DNA from: Erinaceus europaeus
Taxonomy: Eukaryota; Chordata; Mammalia; Eulipotyphla; Erinaceidae
Length of the DNA: 64,000 nucleotides
NCBI RefSeq assembly: GCF_950295315.1
Contig: NC_080170.1
Location: 98,889,971 to 98,953,970 of the forward strand
Direction: 5' to 3'
The notes beneath the pieces were generated by a model. The model searched no databases and had not been told where the DNA came from. It saw nothing but the letters and a program-made list of their open reading frames with translations. Both the position numbers and the translations under genes were made by a program. Positions 24,231-35,218 of this stretch are shown here, piece after piece; within the stretch, counting starts at the first letter, position 1; each line of letters begins with the position of its first letter.

Positions 24231-24335
24231 GCCCATCTCTTTGTATTGATCTGCCCTGTCTCAGTCTCTTTCATTCCATCTGAAAAAGTTGTCCCAAAGC
24301 ATTGAAGGCTCAGAGATGACAAAAAAAGTGCTATC

Positions 24336-24419
24336 TGGAAAGCGTCAATTAATTCAGGTATATTTCATAATATTAGAAGAAACGGGCAAGTGATATGTGT
24401 ATGTATACAACTCAGTGTA
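24336..24419. other. Unique sequence between repeats
   Basis: Short unassigned stretch. Confidence 0.4.
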
Positions 24420-24690
24420 CCAACCATCAAAGTTTATGTGCCAATGTACCAGTTGGAGTCCTCTGTCAAGCTTTGCTTCTTCCTTCTCCTATTCCCTCTG
24501 ATAACCATTCTGTTTAGCTTTTACAGAGTCTAGAGTTTCATTACTATTATCATTTTTATAAGTTCATTTGTTTTAGTTATTTATATTCCACATATGAGTG
24601 AAAAAATTTCAGTATTTGGTTTTCACTTCTTACTTCACATAATATAATCTCCTCCTGTTCCCGTAAAAATAGTTTTGGAGATATAAATTC
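24420..24690 (-). mobile_element. Possible ancient L1 3' end
   Basis: CATTTGTTTTAGTTATTTATATTCCACATATGAGTG and TTTCACTTCTTACTTCACATAA resemble the antisense end of mammalian-wide L1 ORF2/3' UTR. No young SINE-like or lineage 1 features. Confidence 0.5.
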
Positions 24691-26099
24691 AAATTTTACT
24701 AGATCTGGCAAATTATTAAAGATTAACTATTAGAAAAATGGTAAGATTAAATACATTGTAATTTCTTGAGTTAATTACTAATGAGATGTTGATTCCGGAA
24801 GTCTTTATGAGGACAGGTGTTACTGATGTATACTGTTCCTAATGTGAATAGTAATATTTCAAGAGAGTTGCTTTTAAACCTATAAAAAGCTATTATATTT
24901 ATCCAGATCCAGGTACATATGCTGGGGAGATGAAGGTGAATTTTATAAACAGTGATAAATGGAATGCTTATTTAGAGGCTATGAAGACACGACAAGAAAT
25001 GAGATAAATTATTTATTATTCTAAGAAACATCTCTAAAGTATTAGAACAAAATTTAGTATATAGTAGACCCATCTTGGAAACCATTTATATTAATTTATT
25101 TTTTAAGTTATTGTGGTATCATAGTCTTAGTCATCACAAGCACATTGTTTGTTCTCTTTATGGAGTATTTTAACTTGTAACCATAAACAACATGGATCTC
25201 AAGGACTTCCGTAAAGCAAAGTTTAGAATGTAGTATAAATCCAAGTCATTGTGACCTTGATTTACACATATAACAAAATATGTGAGGTATTAGCAAAGCA
25301 TCTACAGAAACATTATTTGGTTCCTTTTTGTTATTAAAGGCTTGTTTCTTTTTCAGTTAAGGATGACTGATTTTCATAATGCAATCAAAGATTTATTGGA
25401 AGTATTCTGTTTGTAAAATAGTAAATGAGATGCTGAAAATGCAGAGGTGGAAGAGACATGTAGCTCAGAGATTAGAGAGGAAGTTAAATTAATTAGTAAT
25501 TATAGTCGAGTTTGCAAAAAGTTGTGCCTAAAGTGTTATATGATTGTAGCCCAAGAGCTTAAGACTAAATTTAGGAGATCAATGTTTGAAGGACAGATAG
25601 AAGTTGGGTCCTGATAGAGTAGAAGGGAATAAAGTGGAGAATATCTCTGACATGAAACATGACATAAGGGGGTAAGAGTATTGTTGATAATTTCAAGTGG
25701 TTCAATACATCTGAAGTAAAGAGTGAATGTGAACCAATGGTAAAATTTGAAGGATCCCACAGTGTTTTGAACTTATTTTACTTCCGCTGTTTTTCTTCCC
25801 CGTATATTCCCTGTGTCTTAAAAGCTTTCATGTCCCTAAGGACCTTCTTATTCAGTCAGGAAAACAGATTTGGTAGAAATTGTAAAATATCAAAGCTAGG
25901 AAGTAATCTCAAAGGTGATCTATCAAATCTCTCACTTTCCAGAAAATATCTTAAAGCTCATGAAATGTTTCCAACTTTAATAGACCTTATTAAAGAACAA
26001 GTTAATAGTTCCCTGTTTTTCAATCAGATATAACCAAATGAGTATACTATTTAGTTTAAATATCAGCTACTAGAAAAAAATCTATTTTAAAACAAAATG
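24691..26099. other. Unique AT-rich sequence
   Basis: About 1.4 kb without recognisable gene or repeat. Confidence 0.45.
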
Positions 26100-26290
26100 T
26101 TAAAGCCTGTGAGACAACTTACCAAGATAATATGCTTGCTGTATCAAGGGCATAACCCAAATTCAAGCCCAACTCCCATCACACTGAAGCTTCAGTGTTG
26201 TGGTGGTAGCTTTATCTTTGTTTTTCTATCTAAAAAAAACAAGACAAAACAACAACAAAAACAGCCTACAATAATGACACCACAGTGATG
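26100..26290 (+). repeat. SINE type D (plus)
   Basis: GTGAGACAACTTACCAAG, TTCAAGCCCAACTCCCATCAC, CACTGAAGCTTCAGTGTTG, TATCTAAAAAAAACAAG, A/C-rich tail. Confidence 0.7.
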
Positions 26291-26384
26291 AAAAAGATGA
26301 TAATAATAGAATATTAAACTTTCAACCTTATTTCTACCTCATCTCTATTTGTAGACCAGGTCATGCCAATCTAAGGAGAGAAAT

Positions 26385-26770
26385 GGTGAAATAGCTTTCT
26401 GAGGCAAATCTCAGAGTAGTATATGCTGTACAGCTTTCAGAGGCAAAATTCTGTGGTACTACGTACTATGAAACAGCTTTCTGCGAATAACCTCAGTGTA
26501 CTACATGCTGCGAGACCACCCCTAGATGCTTCTGAACGTCTCTCAGACTAGATTAGAGGACGATACTACACATACCGAATATAAAAATAATTACATAATT
26601 GGGTGATGAATCCATATTCCTGAAGAAGTGGGCCAAAAAATGCTATAAAAAAATGCTGCAGTAAATGTGCTTGGGGCTCCATTCCCTGAGTGGTTTCACA
26701 GTTCTTTGACTAAGTGTCTCATTTCCCTTCCCTTCTTTGCACCCCACAGAGCTGGACTGTTGCTTTATTA
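26385..26770 (+). mobile_element. LTR-like sequence with three internal ~43-bp repeats
   Basis: Three imperfect direct repeats of about 43 bp (starting about 26390, 26432 and 26473; core AGCTTTCTGAGGCAAATCTC) precede a TATA-like GCTATAAAAAAATGC at about 26642. A segment reminiscent of LTR R/U5 follows (GTGCTTGGGGCTCCATTCCC, TGTCTCATTTCCC, CACCCCACAGAGC). I could not fix TG...CA ends or a target duplication, so its LTR nature is an inference. Confidence 0.4.
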
Positions 26771-27622
26771 GATGAAAATTCTCAAGATCTAATAGTAGTT
26801 GATTTATAGCCAACATACTTAAATTATCTCCCTTTATGATTGGAATGACAATATATCCCAGTTATCAAAAAAAAAAAAGGATTGATTTATTATTTTGGTT
26901 TCAGAAGAAAATTTTAATAACTCCCTATTTTTTTCACATCACTAAGTTTGGACAGTAATTTAGATGATTACTGGAGTAGTGAGTCAAACAGACCCCATTT
27001 ATAACTGGTATGAACCATTATTTAAACTTGCAAAGTTTCATGTAGCACCATTTTAGAACATAATCCAGTCATTCCAAAATTAATTCATGTGAACAAAAAG
27101 AGATGAGAAACTTAAATGTATAATTATCTCATTATGAGCAAACAATAAAAGGAACATACTTATACTAGACTAGTTTAGAACAATTTCAGGCGATATATGA
27201 CTATAAGTTATGTGTGGGACATTTCTAATGAAACATTCTGGAAGTTGATGTAATTTTTCAGCTTCCCAAGGAACATTTTAAAGAACTGACAGGTTTTCTA
27301 TGCCTTCAGCTGTAAGAAATGTATATTTTTTTGTATATATATAGGCTAATATATTTCTTCCTGTTATTTTTCACACTGTATAAGAAGGAGCTTAACAGAC
27401 AGGAGATTCCTAGATAGCAATCTACTCCCTACTCCCGGTCTCACAGCGCCCACATAAGTTATTTTTGCTTTGCACATGGAGCTACTCTGTGCTTAGTGCC
27501 CACCCCCTCCTCACTAAGGAACCTAATTTAACATCCTCAGAACCTTAAGAAAACTTTTGTGAATGTGTGTTATTCCCAAGTGCTCTTATCCAGGTGCAAA
27601 ATTCTACTAAGAATTTAGACTA
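26771..27622. other. Unique AT-rich sequence
   Basis: No gene or repeat recognised. Confidence 0.45.
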
Positions 27623-27905
27623 CCATTTCTTCTATCTGTTGCCCTTGTTTTATTTTATTTTATTGTTGTAGTTATTAATGTCATTGTTGTTGGATAGAAC
27701 AGAGAGAAATGGAGAGAAGAGGGGAAGAGAGAGAGGGGGAGAGAAAGATAGACACCTGTAAACCTGCTTCACCGCCTATGAAGCGACTCCCTTGCAGGTG
27801 GGGAGCCGGAGAATCAAACCAGAATCCTTATGCTGGTCCTTGCATTTTGCGACAACTGTGCTTAACCTGCTGCACTACTGCCCAACTTCCCCATTTCTTC
27901 TCTCT
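27623..27905 (-). repeat. SINE type B (minus) with 15-bp target duplication
   Basis: TGTTGCCCTTGTTTTATT tail, GGACAGAG-like centre, head CTTAACCTGCTGCACTACTG. Flanked by CCATTTCTTCTATCT (27623-27637) and CCATTTCTTCTCTCT (27891-27905). Confidence 0.9.
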
Positions 27906-27970
27906 AACAACATGCTTACCCCTACTGTAGAAAAAGAAGGGATAAGCATGTTGTTAGAAAGAAGAAATGG
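27891..27970. repeat. 80-bp near-perfect inverted repeat (32-bp arms)
   Basis: Arm 27891-27922 (starts CCATTTCTTC) is complementary to 27939-27970 (ends GAAGAAATGG) with about two mismatches across 32 bp. The loop is 16 nt (27923-27938). The left arm overlaps the SINE target-site copy. No TA or other short duplication flanks the hairpin, so it does not look like a standard MITE. Confidence 0.85.
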
Positions 27971-28639
27971 CCAGAGTTCTACTGACTTAGTCCAGTGACA
28001 TAAGCAGTCAAGGTTGACTGCCATATTGTAGGCACACAGTCCTAGATGTTCCCAGTGAAATTCCAGCACAACAGGAAAGAACAACTTTTTCCAGAGTGAG
28101 CACTGGGGAAACTGAATTAGCCTCATAATAATTAAAGATTAGTAAACACAGGCCAGGGTCTTTCAGAACATTGGGTCTGAATGGAAAAGTTGGATCACAG
28201 GGAATTTTTACTAAGTAATGCAGAGGCTACATGAATTACATAATTTCTCTTCTTTCCATGTCTTGGCCTATTTTTCTTTCCACTCTAACTTCACACACAC
28301 ACACACAAAAAAAAATCTCTGCATTTCTTTTAACTATAGAACATAATGTACATGAACACACAAAAATGTAACTATCAACTTTTAGAGGGTTCTTTCATTT
28401 TTTCCTTCTTAGGAACACTCAAACAAAAATGAAAGTTATAATAATGAAATGATGTATAAGTTTTCAGTCAATGTGCTATATGAAATTATTGCAACATTAA
28501 ATTTCATAGAGGAAAAGAAGAACTAGGTTAGGACAGCCACTGAACAAAGTAATCATTATGAAGTATCCAGCAGTTCCAAAGTAGATAAAATTAATATAAA
28601 AAGTGAATGTAAAAATAGAATATGCAATGAAATTACTAT
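27971..28639. other. Unique AT-rich sequence
   Basis: Nothing recognised beyond a short (CA)n at about 28293-28306. Confidence 0.45.
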
Positions 28640-28784
28640 TGTGATGCAATGCGTCAAGACATGTTCAAAATGTTTGTTGAAGCCCTAACCCTGGTATTTT
28701 AGTATGTTATTGTATTTGAATGTAAGATTTTGAAATAGTTGATTAAGTTAAAGTGAGCCCCGCATTGCTAGTTTTAACTGTTAT

Positions 28785-29451
28785 TTTTTTTTTTTTTCTC
28801 CATATCCCACCCCCTCCCCCGATAGCTTTTCCATTCTCTATCCCTCTGGGAGCATGGACCCAGGGTCATTGTGGGTTGCAGAAGGTAGAAGGTCTGGCTT
28901 CTGTAATTGCTTCCCCGCTGAACATGGGCGTTGACTGGTCGGTCCATACTCCCAGTCTGCCTCTCTCTTTCCCTAGTAGGGTGGGTCTCTGGGGAAGCTG
29001 AGCTCCAGGACATATTGGCGGGGTCTTCAATCCAGGGAAGTCTGGCCGGCATCCTGATGACACCTGAAACCTGGTGACTGAAAAGAGAGTTAACATACAA
29101 AGCCAAACAAATTGTTGAGCAATCATGGACCCAAAGCTTGGAAAAGTGGAGAGGAAGTATTAGGGAGGTACTCACTGCAAACTCTAGTGTACTTCTGCTT
29201 TCTTACTTTGGTGCCATACTCCAAACTCAGTCAATTTCTGCTTTGCGTTTCTACTTCTTTTTTTTTTTTTTTTACATGCATAACATTCCCCAGATTCCCA
29301 TTTAACAATACAACCCCCACTATTTAATTCATCATTTTTCATGGACCTGTATTCTCCCCACCCACCCACCCACCCCAGAGTCTTTTACTTTGGTGTAATA
29401 CTCCAATTCCATTTCAGGTTCAACTTGTGTTTTCTTTTCTAATCTTGTTTT
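28785..29451 (-). other. Double L1 3' UTR with internal poly(A)
   Basis: Downstream of the ORF2 stop comes a 3' UTR of the type seen at 18615-18815. It stops at ATGTTATGCATGT followed by an A run (29257-29274 as T). Then comes a second, shortened lineage 1 3' UTR (28797-29256). The latter lacks about 0.8 kb found at 22370-23180, and ends at TATGGAG plus poly(A), about 90 bp short of other copies. Confidence 0.8.
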
Positions 29452-32400
29452 TCAACTTCGGCCTGAGAGTGAGATCATCCCGTATTCATCCTTCTGTTTC
29501 TGACTTATTTCACTCAACATGATTTTTTCAAGGTCCATCCAAGATCGGCTGAAAACGGTGAAGTCACCATTTTTTACAGCTGAGTAGTATTCCATTGTGT
29601 ATATATACCACAACTTGCTCAGCCACTCATCTGTTGTTGGACACCTGGGTTGCTTCCAGGTTTTGGCTATTACAAATTGTGCTGCCAAGAACATATGTGT
29701 ACACAGATCTTTTTGGATGGATGTGTTGGGTTCCTTAGGATATATCCCCAGGAGGGGAATTGCAGGGTCATAGGGTCCATTTCTAGCCTTCTGAGAGTTC
29801 TCCAGACTGTTCTCCACAGAGGTTGGACCAATTGACATTCCCACCAGCAGTGCAGGAGGGTTCCTTTGACCCCACACCCTCTCCAGCATTTGCTGCTGTT
29901 ACCTTTTCTGATGTATGACATTCTCACAGGAGTGAAGTGATATCTCATTGTTGTCTTGATTTGCATTTCTCTGACAATCAGAGACTTGGAGCATTTTTTC
30001 ATGTGTTTCTCGGCCTTTTGGATCTCTTCTGTGGTGAATATTCTGTCCAAGTCCTCCCCCCATTTTTGGATGGGGTTATTTGTTGTCTTGTTGTTGAGTC
30101 TGGCAAGCTCTTTATATATGTTGGTTATTAAACTCTTATCTGATGTATGGCATGTAAAGATCTTCTCCCATTCTGTGAGGGGTCTCTTGATTTGGGTAGT
30201 GGTTTCTTTTGCTGTGAAGAAGCTTTTTAATTTGATGTAGTCCCATAGGTTTATACTTGCCTTAGTCTTCCTTGTAATTGGATTCGTTTCATTGAAAATA
30301 TCTTTAAAATTTACGTGGAAAAAAGTTCTGCCAATATTTTCCTCTAAGTATCTGATAGTTTCTGGTCTAACATCCAAGTCCTTGATCCACTTGGAATTTA
30401 CTTTTGTATTTGGTGAAATACAGTGATTCAGTTTCATTCTTCTGCATGTTTCAACCCATTGTTTCCAACACCATTTGTTGAAGAGACTCTGCTTTCCCCA
30501 TGTAATAGTCTGAGCCCCTTTGTCAAAGATTAGATGTCCATACGTGTGGGGCCTCATTTCTGGGCTCTCAATTCTATTCCACTGGTCAGTGTGTCTGTTC
30601 ATGTTCCAGTACCAAGCAGTTTTGATGACAATGGCCCTATAATACAGTTTGAGATCTGGCAGTGTGATGCCTCCGGTTCTGTTCTTTTTTCTCAAGATTG
30701 TTTTGGCAATTCTAGGTCTTTTCTGGTTCCAGATAAACATTTGTAACATTTTTTCTATTCTCCTAAAAAATGTGCTTGGGATCTTGATGGGGATAGCATT
30801 AAATTTGTAGATGGCTCTAGGTAATATATTCATTTTGATGATGTTAATTCTTCCAACCCATGAACATGGAATATCTTTCCACTTCTTTGTGTCTTTTTCA
30901 ATTTCTTTGAGTAGTGACTCATAATTTTCAGTATACAAGTCTTTCACTTCTTTGGTTAGGTTTACTCCTAGATATTTTATAGTTTTTGTTGCTATAGAAA
31001 AAGGAACTGATTTCTGGATTTCAATTTCTTCTAACTTAGTGTTTGCATAGAGGAATGCCACTGACTTTTGAATGTTAATTTTATAGCCTGACACATTACT
31101 GTATTGCCTGATGATTTCCAAAAGCTTCTTGCTGGATTCCTTAGGTTTTTCCATGTATACTATCATGTCATCTGCAAATAAGGAGAGTTTGACTTCTTCT
31201 CTTCCAATTTGTATGCCTTTAATTCCTTGCTCCTGCCTGATTGCTATGGCAAGAACTTCCAACACTATGTTGAATAGTAATGGTGATAGTGGGCAGCCCT
31301 GTCTAGTACCTGATCTGAGGGGAAATGCTTCCAGTTTTTCACCATTGAGTATGATGTTGGCTATAGGTTTGCTATATATAGACTCCACTATCTTCAGGAA
31401 TTTTCCATCTATTCCTATTTTTTGTAGTGTTTTGATCATAAAGGGATGTTGTATTTTGTCAAAGGCTTTCTCTGCATCTATTGATATGACCATGTGGTTT
31501 TTGGTCTTGCTTTTGTTGATGTGGTGGATCACATTGATTGATTTACGTATATTAAACCAACCTTGCATGCCTGGGATAAACCCCACTTGGTCATGATGAA
31601 CAATTTTTTTGATATACTGCTGTATCCGGTTGGCTAGAATTTTGTTCAATATTTTCGCATCTATGTTCATCAGAGATTATTGGTCTGTAGTTTTCTTTTT
31701 TGGTTGTGTCCCTGTCTGCTTTTGGTATCAGGGTGATGTTGGCTTCATAGAAGCTGGCAGGGAGTATTCCAGTGTCTTCAATCTTCTGGAAGACTTTTAA
31801 AAGTAGAGGTATTAGTTCTTCTTTGAAAGTTTTGTAGAATTCATTTGTAAAACCATCTGGTCCAGGACTTTTATTTTTGGGGAGATTTTTGATAACTGTT
31901 TCAATTTCATTAGCTGCGATGGGCCTGTTCATGTTATCCACTTCCTCTTTACTTAGTTTTGGAAGTTGGTAGGTATCTAGGAAATCATTCATTTCTTCCA
32001 GGTTCTCTAGCTTGGTGGCATATAGTTGTTCATAGAAGCCTCGCATGATATGTTGAATTTCTGCAGTGTCTGTTGTGATTTTTCCTCTTTCATTTACTAT
32101 CCGATTTATTTGGGTCTTCTCCCTTTTTTGTTTTGTGAGTCTGGCTAAAGGTTTGTTGATTTTATTTACTCTTTCGAAGAACCAACATTTACTTTCATTG
32201 ATCTTTTGTATGGTTTTCCTATTCTCAATGTTATTTATTTCTGCCCTAACTTTAGTAATTTCTGTCCTTCTGGTTGCTTTAGGATTCCTTTGTTGTTCTT
32301 CTTCTAGGTCTTTAAGATGTGCAATCAGGCTGTTTATTTGTGCCTTTTCTTGTTTCCTAATGTGTGCTTGTATAGCTATGAACTTCCCTCTTAGGACTGC

Positions 32401-33273
32401 TTTAGCTGTGTTCCAAATATTTTGATAGCTTGTGTCTTCATTTTCATTGAACTCTCGAAACATTTTGATTTCTTCCTTGATTTCCTCTTTGACCCAGAAG
32501 TTGTTAAGAAGTGTACTGTTGAGCTTCCACATTTTGGGACTGTTACTAATCTTTTGTTGATTGTTAAGTGTTAGTTTAATTCCACTGTGGTCTGAGAAGA
32601 TGCTTGGGATGATTTCAGTGTTCTTGAATAGGCTGATGCTGTCTTTGTGGCCTAACATATGGTCTATCCTTGAGAATGATCCATGTGGATTTGAGTAAAA
32701 TGTGTATTCCAGTTTTTTGGGATGAATGACTCTGAAAATGTCCAATAGTTCTAGTTTATCTATCTCTTCATTTAGCTCCCTTATGTCTTTACTGATTTTC
32801 TGCCTGGATGATCTGTCAAGTTGAGAGAGTGGGGTGTTGAAGTCCCCTACTATGATTGTGTTACTGTTAATATATTGCTGTAGCTCTTTCAGTAGAAGTT
32901 TGATGTATTTAGATGGCTTCTCATTGGGTGCATAGATATTAATAATTGTTAAGTCCTCTTCATTGACTGATCCTCTGAGCATTAAGTAGTGTCCATTCCT
33001 ATCTTTTTTAATCTTATCTATTTTAAAGTCTATCATGTCAGATATGAGAATAGCTGTTCCTGCCCTTTTTTGTGGGCCATTGGCTTGAATGATAGTTTTC
33101 CATCCTTTCACTTTAAGTCTGTGTTTGTCTTGTTGCGTTAGGTGAGTTTCCTGTAGACAACATATTGTTGGGTTGTGTTTTCTGATCCATCTTCCTACTC
33201 TGTGTCTTTTAATAGGTGAATTCAGGCCATTGACATTTATTGATATCAAAGATTGAAGATATTTTAACGCCAT
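29452..33273 (-). pseudogene. L1 ORF2 (endonuclease-reverse transcriptase), two frameshifts
   Basis: Starts at the ATG at 33273 ([18 protein letters not shown]). The AP-like endonuclease comes first: N in [14 protein letters not shown] in CCLQETHLT, and SDHSGIKLT. The reverse transcriptase follows, with [46 protein letters not shown] and the catalytic FADD ([13 protein letters not shown]). The C-terminal Cys motif is KCWRGCGV...LLHCWWEC. Frame 1 (33273-31591) is lost by one extra base at about 31676-31682 (GATTATTGG against GATATTGG in sibling copies). The next frame (31670-29670) is lost by a 4-bp deletion at about 29770-29777. The C-terminus then reads to a stop at 29452. ORF2p nicks DNA and primes reverse transcription of L1 and SINE RNAs. 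This copy would yield only an endonuclease/N-terminal RT product. Confidence 0.95.
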
Positions 33274-33329
33274 TCTTGTAGAGTTTTAGAGTGTTTTGAT
33301 ATATGTCCTATTTGTGGTGGTCTGACTAT

Positions 33330-34304
33330 TTATAGGAGACCTTTCAGAACTTCTTTCAGGGCAGGCTTGGTGATGGTTGCTTCCTTCAACTGTTGCTTTT
33401 CTGAGAAGGTTTTGATGCTTCCATCTAGTCTGAATGACAGTCTAGCAGGATATAGTATTCTTGGCTGAAAGCCTTTCTCATTGAGCACTCGATAGATATC
33501 TTGCCATTCTCTTCTGGCCTGTAGTGTTTGTATGGAGAAGTCAGCTGCTAATCTTATGGGTTTTCCTTTGTAGGTGACTCTTTGTTTTTCTCTTGCAGCC
33601 TTGAGGATCCTTTCTTTATCCTTATTCCTTTCCAATCTAAGTATGACATGTCTTGGTGTCTTTAGGTCTGGGTTAATTCTGTTTGGGAACCTCTGGGCTT
33701 CTTGAATCTTTATGTCTTTGGTGTTGTCTAGACTAGAGAAATTTTCAGCTATTATGGCCTGGAGAATGCTTTCTTCCTCCCCTTCTCTTTCTTCCTCTGG
33801 TAAGCCAATAATGCGTATACTGTTTCTTTTGAAGTCATCCCATAGGACTCTGTTGTTGTTTTTAGCATCTCTTAATCTCTTTTTGAGATCTCTTACTTCT
33901 TTTTTAGTTGTCTCTAATTCATCCTCAATCTTGCTAATTCTGTCTTCAGCCTCATTGATTCTATTCTCTCTGCCCTCTACTGCTTTCTGGAGTTCATCTA
34001 TTTTGTTGCCCTGCTCTGATACTGTTTTAGCTTGTTCAGCTAGTTGCCTTCTTAGTTCAGCGATTTCAGCTTTCAGCTCTCTAATAACCATGAGATAATT
34101 AGAATTTTCTTCCATATTCTCATTTGTTGTTCCTGCATTTCTGATTACAATTTTTTCAAATTCTTTACTCACTCCTGTTATTATTTCCTTGGCTAATGTT
34201 TGGATGTTGAACTCGTTGTTTTGTGCTTCACCCTCTGGAGGACTTTTAGCTGGACTCTTGTCCTGGTTCGAGTCTCCAATATTTTTTCTTGTTGTTTTAA
34301 CCAT
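33330..34304 (-). CDS. L1 ORF1 protein (ORF1p), open 324-aa frame
   Basis: A single uninterrupted frame starts at the ATG at 34304 (MVKTTRKNIGDSNQDK) and ends at 33330, close to the usual mammalian ORF1p size. Residues 1-50 are charged and disordered. About 65-155 form a heptad-rich coiled coil (IRELKAEIAELRRQLAEQ, RISKIEDELETTKKEVRDLK) for trimerisation. About 155-250 are the RRM-like domain (RIIGLPEEEREG, TPRHVILRLERNKDKERIL). About 255-324 are the C-terminal RNA-binding domain (YKGKPIRLAADFS, ARREWQDIYRVL, GFQPRILYPARLSFRLDG). In the family, ORF1p coats L1 RNA and acts as a nucleic acid chaperone. The companion ORF2 is frameshifted, so this is a mobile-element gene and not a host gene. Expression is unknown. 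Confidence 0.93.
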   Translation of the reverse strand: MVKTTRKNIGDSNQDKSPAKSPPEGEAQNNEFNIQTLAKEIITGVSKEFEKIVIRNAGTTNENMEENSNYLMVIRELKAEIAELRRQLAEQAKTVSEQGNKIDELQKAVEGRENRINEAEDRISKIEDELETTKKEVRDLKKRLRDAKNNNRVLWDDFKRNSIRIIGLPEEEREGEEESILQAIIAENFSSLDNTKDIKIQEAQRFPNRINPDLKTPRHVILRLERNKDKERILKAAREKQRVTYKGKPIRLAADFSIQTLQARREWQDIYRVLNEKGFQPRILYPARLSFRLDGSIKTFSEKQQLKEATITKPALKEVLKGLL

Positions 34305-34948
34305 TTTATATAAGTTAACAGTTTTTTCAATCCCTGAGTTGGAGTTCAGTGGTGTAAAAGCCTTTTTTTTTTCCCCTGTAGGCTATGGGAGCCTGAGGGC
34401 TTTTAAACTATCAATAGGCTTCTTAGCTTAATCACTGACTCCTGACCAAGAGATAAAGCAGGGTGTGGCAGAGATAATCCAGTGGTTATGCAAAGAGACT
34501 TTCACAGCCCCTCAGCTATGCCACCAAGGTATAGGTCTTCTCCTGAGTTTCTCTGTACCCTGGTGTCCCTCCCTGTTGCTGCTCCAGATTCTGAGGGTAG
34601 TAGCAATGGAGACTCAGAGTTGCACTTGGTGAGTCTCTGGGGAGTCCTTTCCTCCCTTCAGCTGTCCCCTTGTTGGTGGAGCAGACTGGAGGTGGTGTCT
34701 CCACTGACAAACTGTTGAACTGTTAGCAGTCACTTAATCTCTCCTTAGGCCCCTCTCTCCTCTCTGTCACCAGCCACGTGTGTTTGTACTCATGGGTGAT
34801 TTACTGGGTTTCTCTGGTCATTCTAGTCCTGTCTTGTTTCGGTCCGGGTGGTCTCCTCTGGTATTCCTAGTTGATCCGGGAGAGGAGATGAGAGGAGAGG
34901 AGAGAAAGCGATTTGCTGCTCGTAGCTCCACCTCCGGAAGTCGAATCC
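34305..34948 (-). promoter_or_regulatory. L1 5' UTR / internal promoter (lineage 2)
   Basis: About 640 bp between the 5' end of the element and the ORF1 start. More GC-rich than the flanks, with GA/CT-rich tracts (GAGAGGAGATGAGAGGAGAGG at 34874). L1 5' UTRs carry an internal RNA polymerase II promoter; none was mapped here. At 34470-34495 it contains AGTGGTTATGCAAAGAGACT, which is shared with the head of the type C SINE. Confidence 0.7.
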
Positions 34949-35218
34949 AGTTTTAACTGTTATAACTATTGTATTACTCAGAAGACATTCAGACACCTAA
35001 AGTGGCATCATGTTTGTATTCACAAAGAAAAGACCCAATGAGTTCACAGAAAGAACATGGACATCTGCACGCCCAGAAGAGGTGCCTCTTGAGAAACCAA
35101 ACATGATGAGACCTTGGTTTTAAACTTTTGGCTATCAGGGTCATGTCAAAGCTATTTTATGTTATTGAAAAGACCAATTTTGAGACACTGTTTTGTTGTG
35201 ACAACCTCAACTAAAGCA

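Larger units (their letters stand above)
21829..24335 (+). repeat. SINE type D (plus) split by an L1
   Basis: 5' half at 21829-21900 (TTTGAGCCCAGTCTCCACC, CACTGGTGGAAGCTTCAG). 3' half at 24243-24335 (TCTTTCATTCCATCTGAAAAAG, GTCCCAAAGCATTGAAGG). The inserted L1 duplicated GCCCATCTCTTT (21889-21900 and 24231-24242). Confidence 0.85.
28770..34963 (-). mobile_element. 5'-complete L1 element (minus) with 15-bp target duplication
   Basis: AGTTTTAACTGTTAT flanks the element at 28770-28784 and 34949-34963. The body is 28785-34948 (6,164 bp). From its 5' end: a 5' UTR of about 640 bp starting GGATTCGACTTCCGGAGG, open ORF1, a roughly 56-bp spacer, ORF2 with two frameshifts, and an unusual double 3' end. 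This is the most intact mobile element in the window and a possible recent source of SINE-mobilising machinery, though this copy cannot make full ORF2p. Confidence 0.95.
28640..35218 (+). mobile_element. Ancient MLT1/MaLR-like LTR split by an L1
   Basis: 28640-28784 carries GTTGAAGCCCTAACCCTGG, TGTATTTGAATGTAAG and TTGATTAAGTTAAAGTGAG. 34964-35218 continues with ACATCTGCACGCCCAGAAGAGG, ACCTTGGTTTTAAAC and TTTTGTTGTGACAACC. The order matches the MLT1/MST group of mammalian LTRs (GTTGAAGCCCTAACCC ... TTGATCTTGGAC ... TATTTTGTTATAGCA). The intervening 6.2 kb is the young L1. Confidence 0.65.

Noticed and set aside
31111..32425. Plus-strand open frames of 119-161 codons, hydrophobic and membrane-like
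   Set aside because: They are exact antisense shadows of L1 ORF2.
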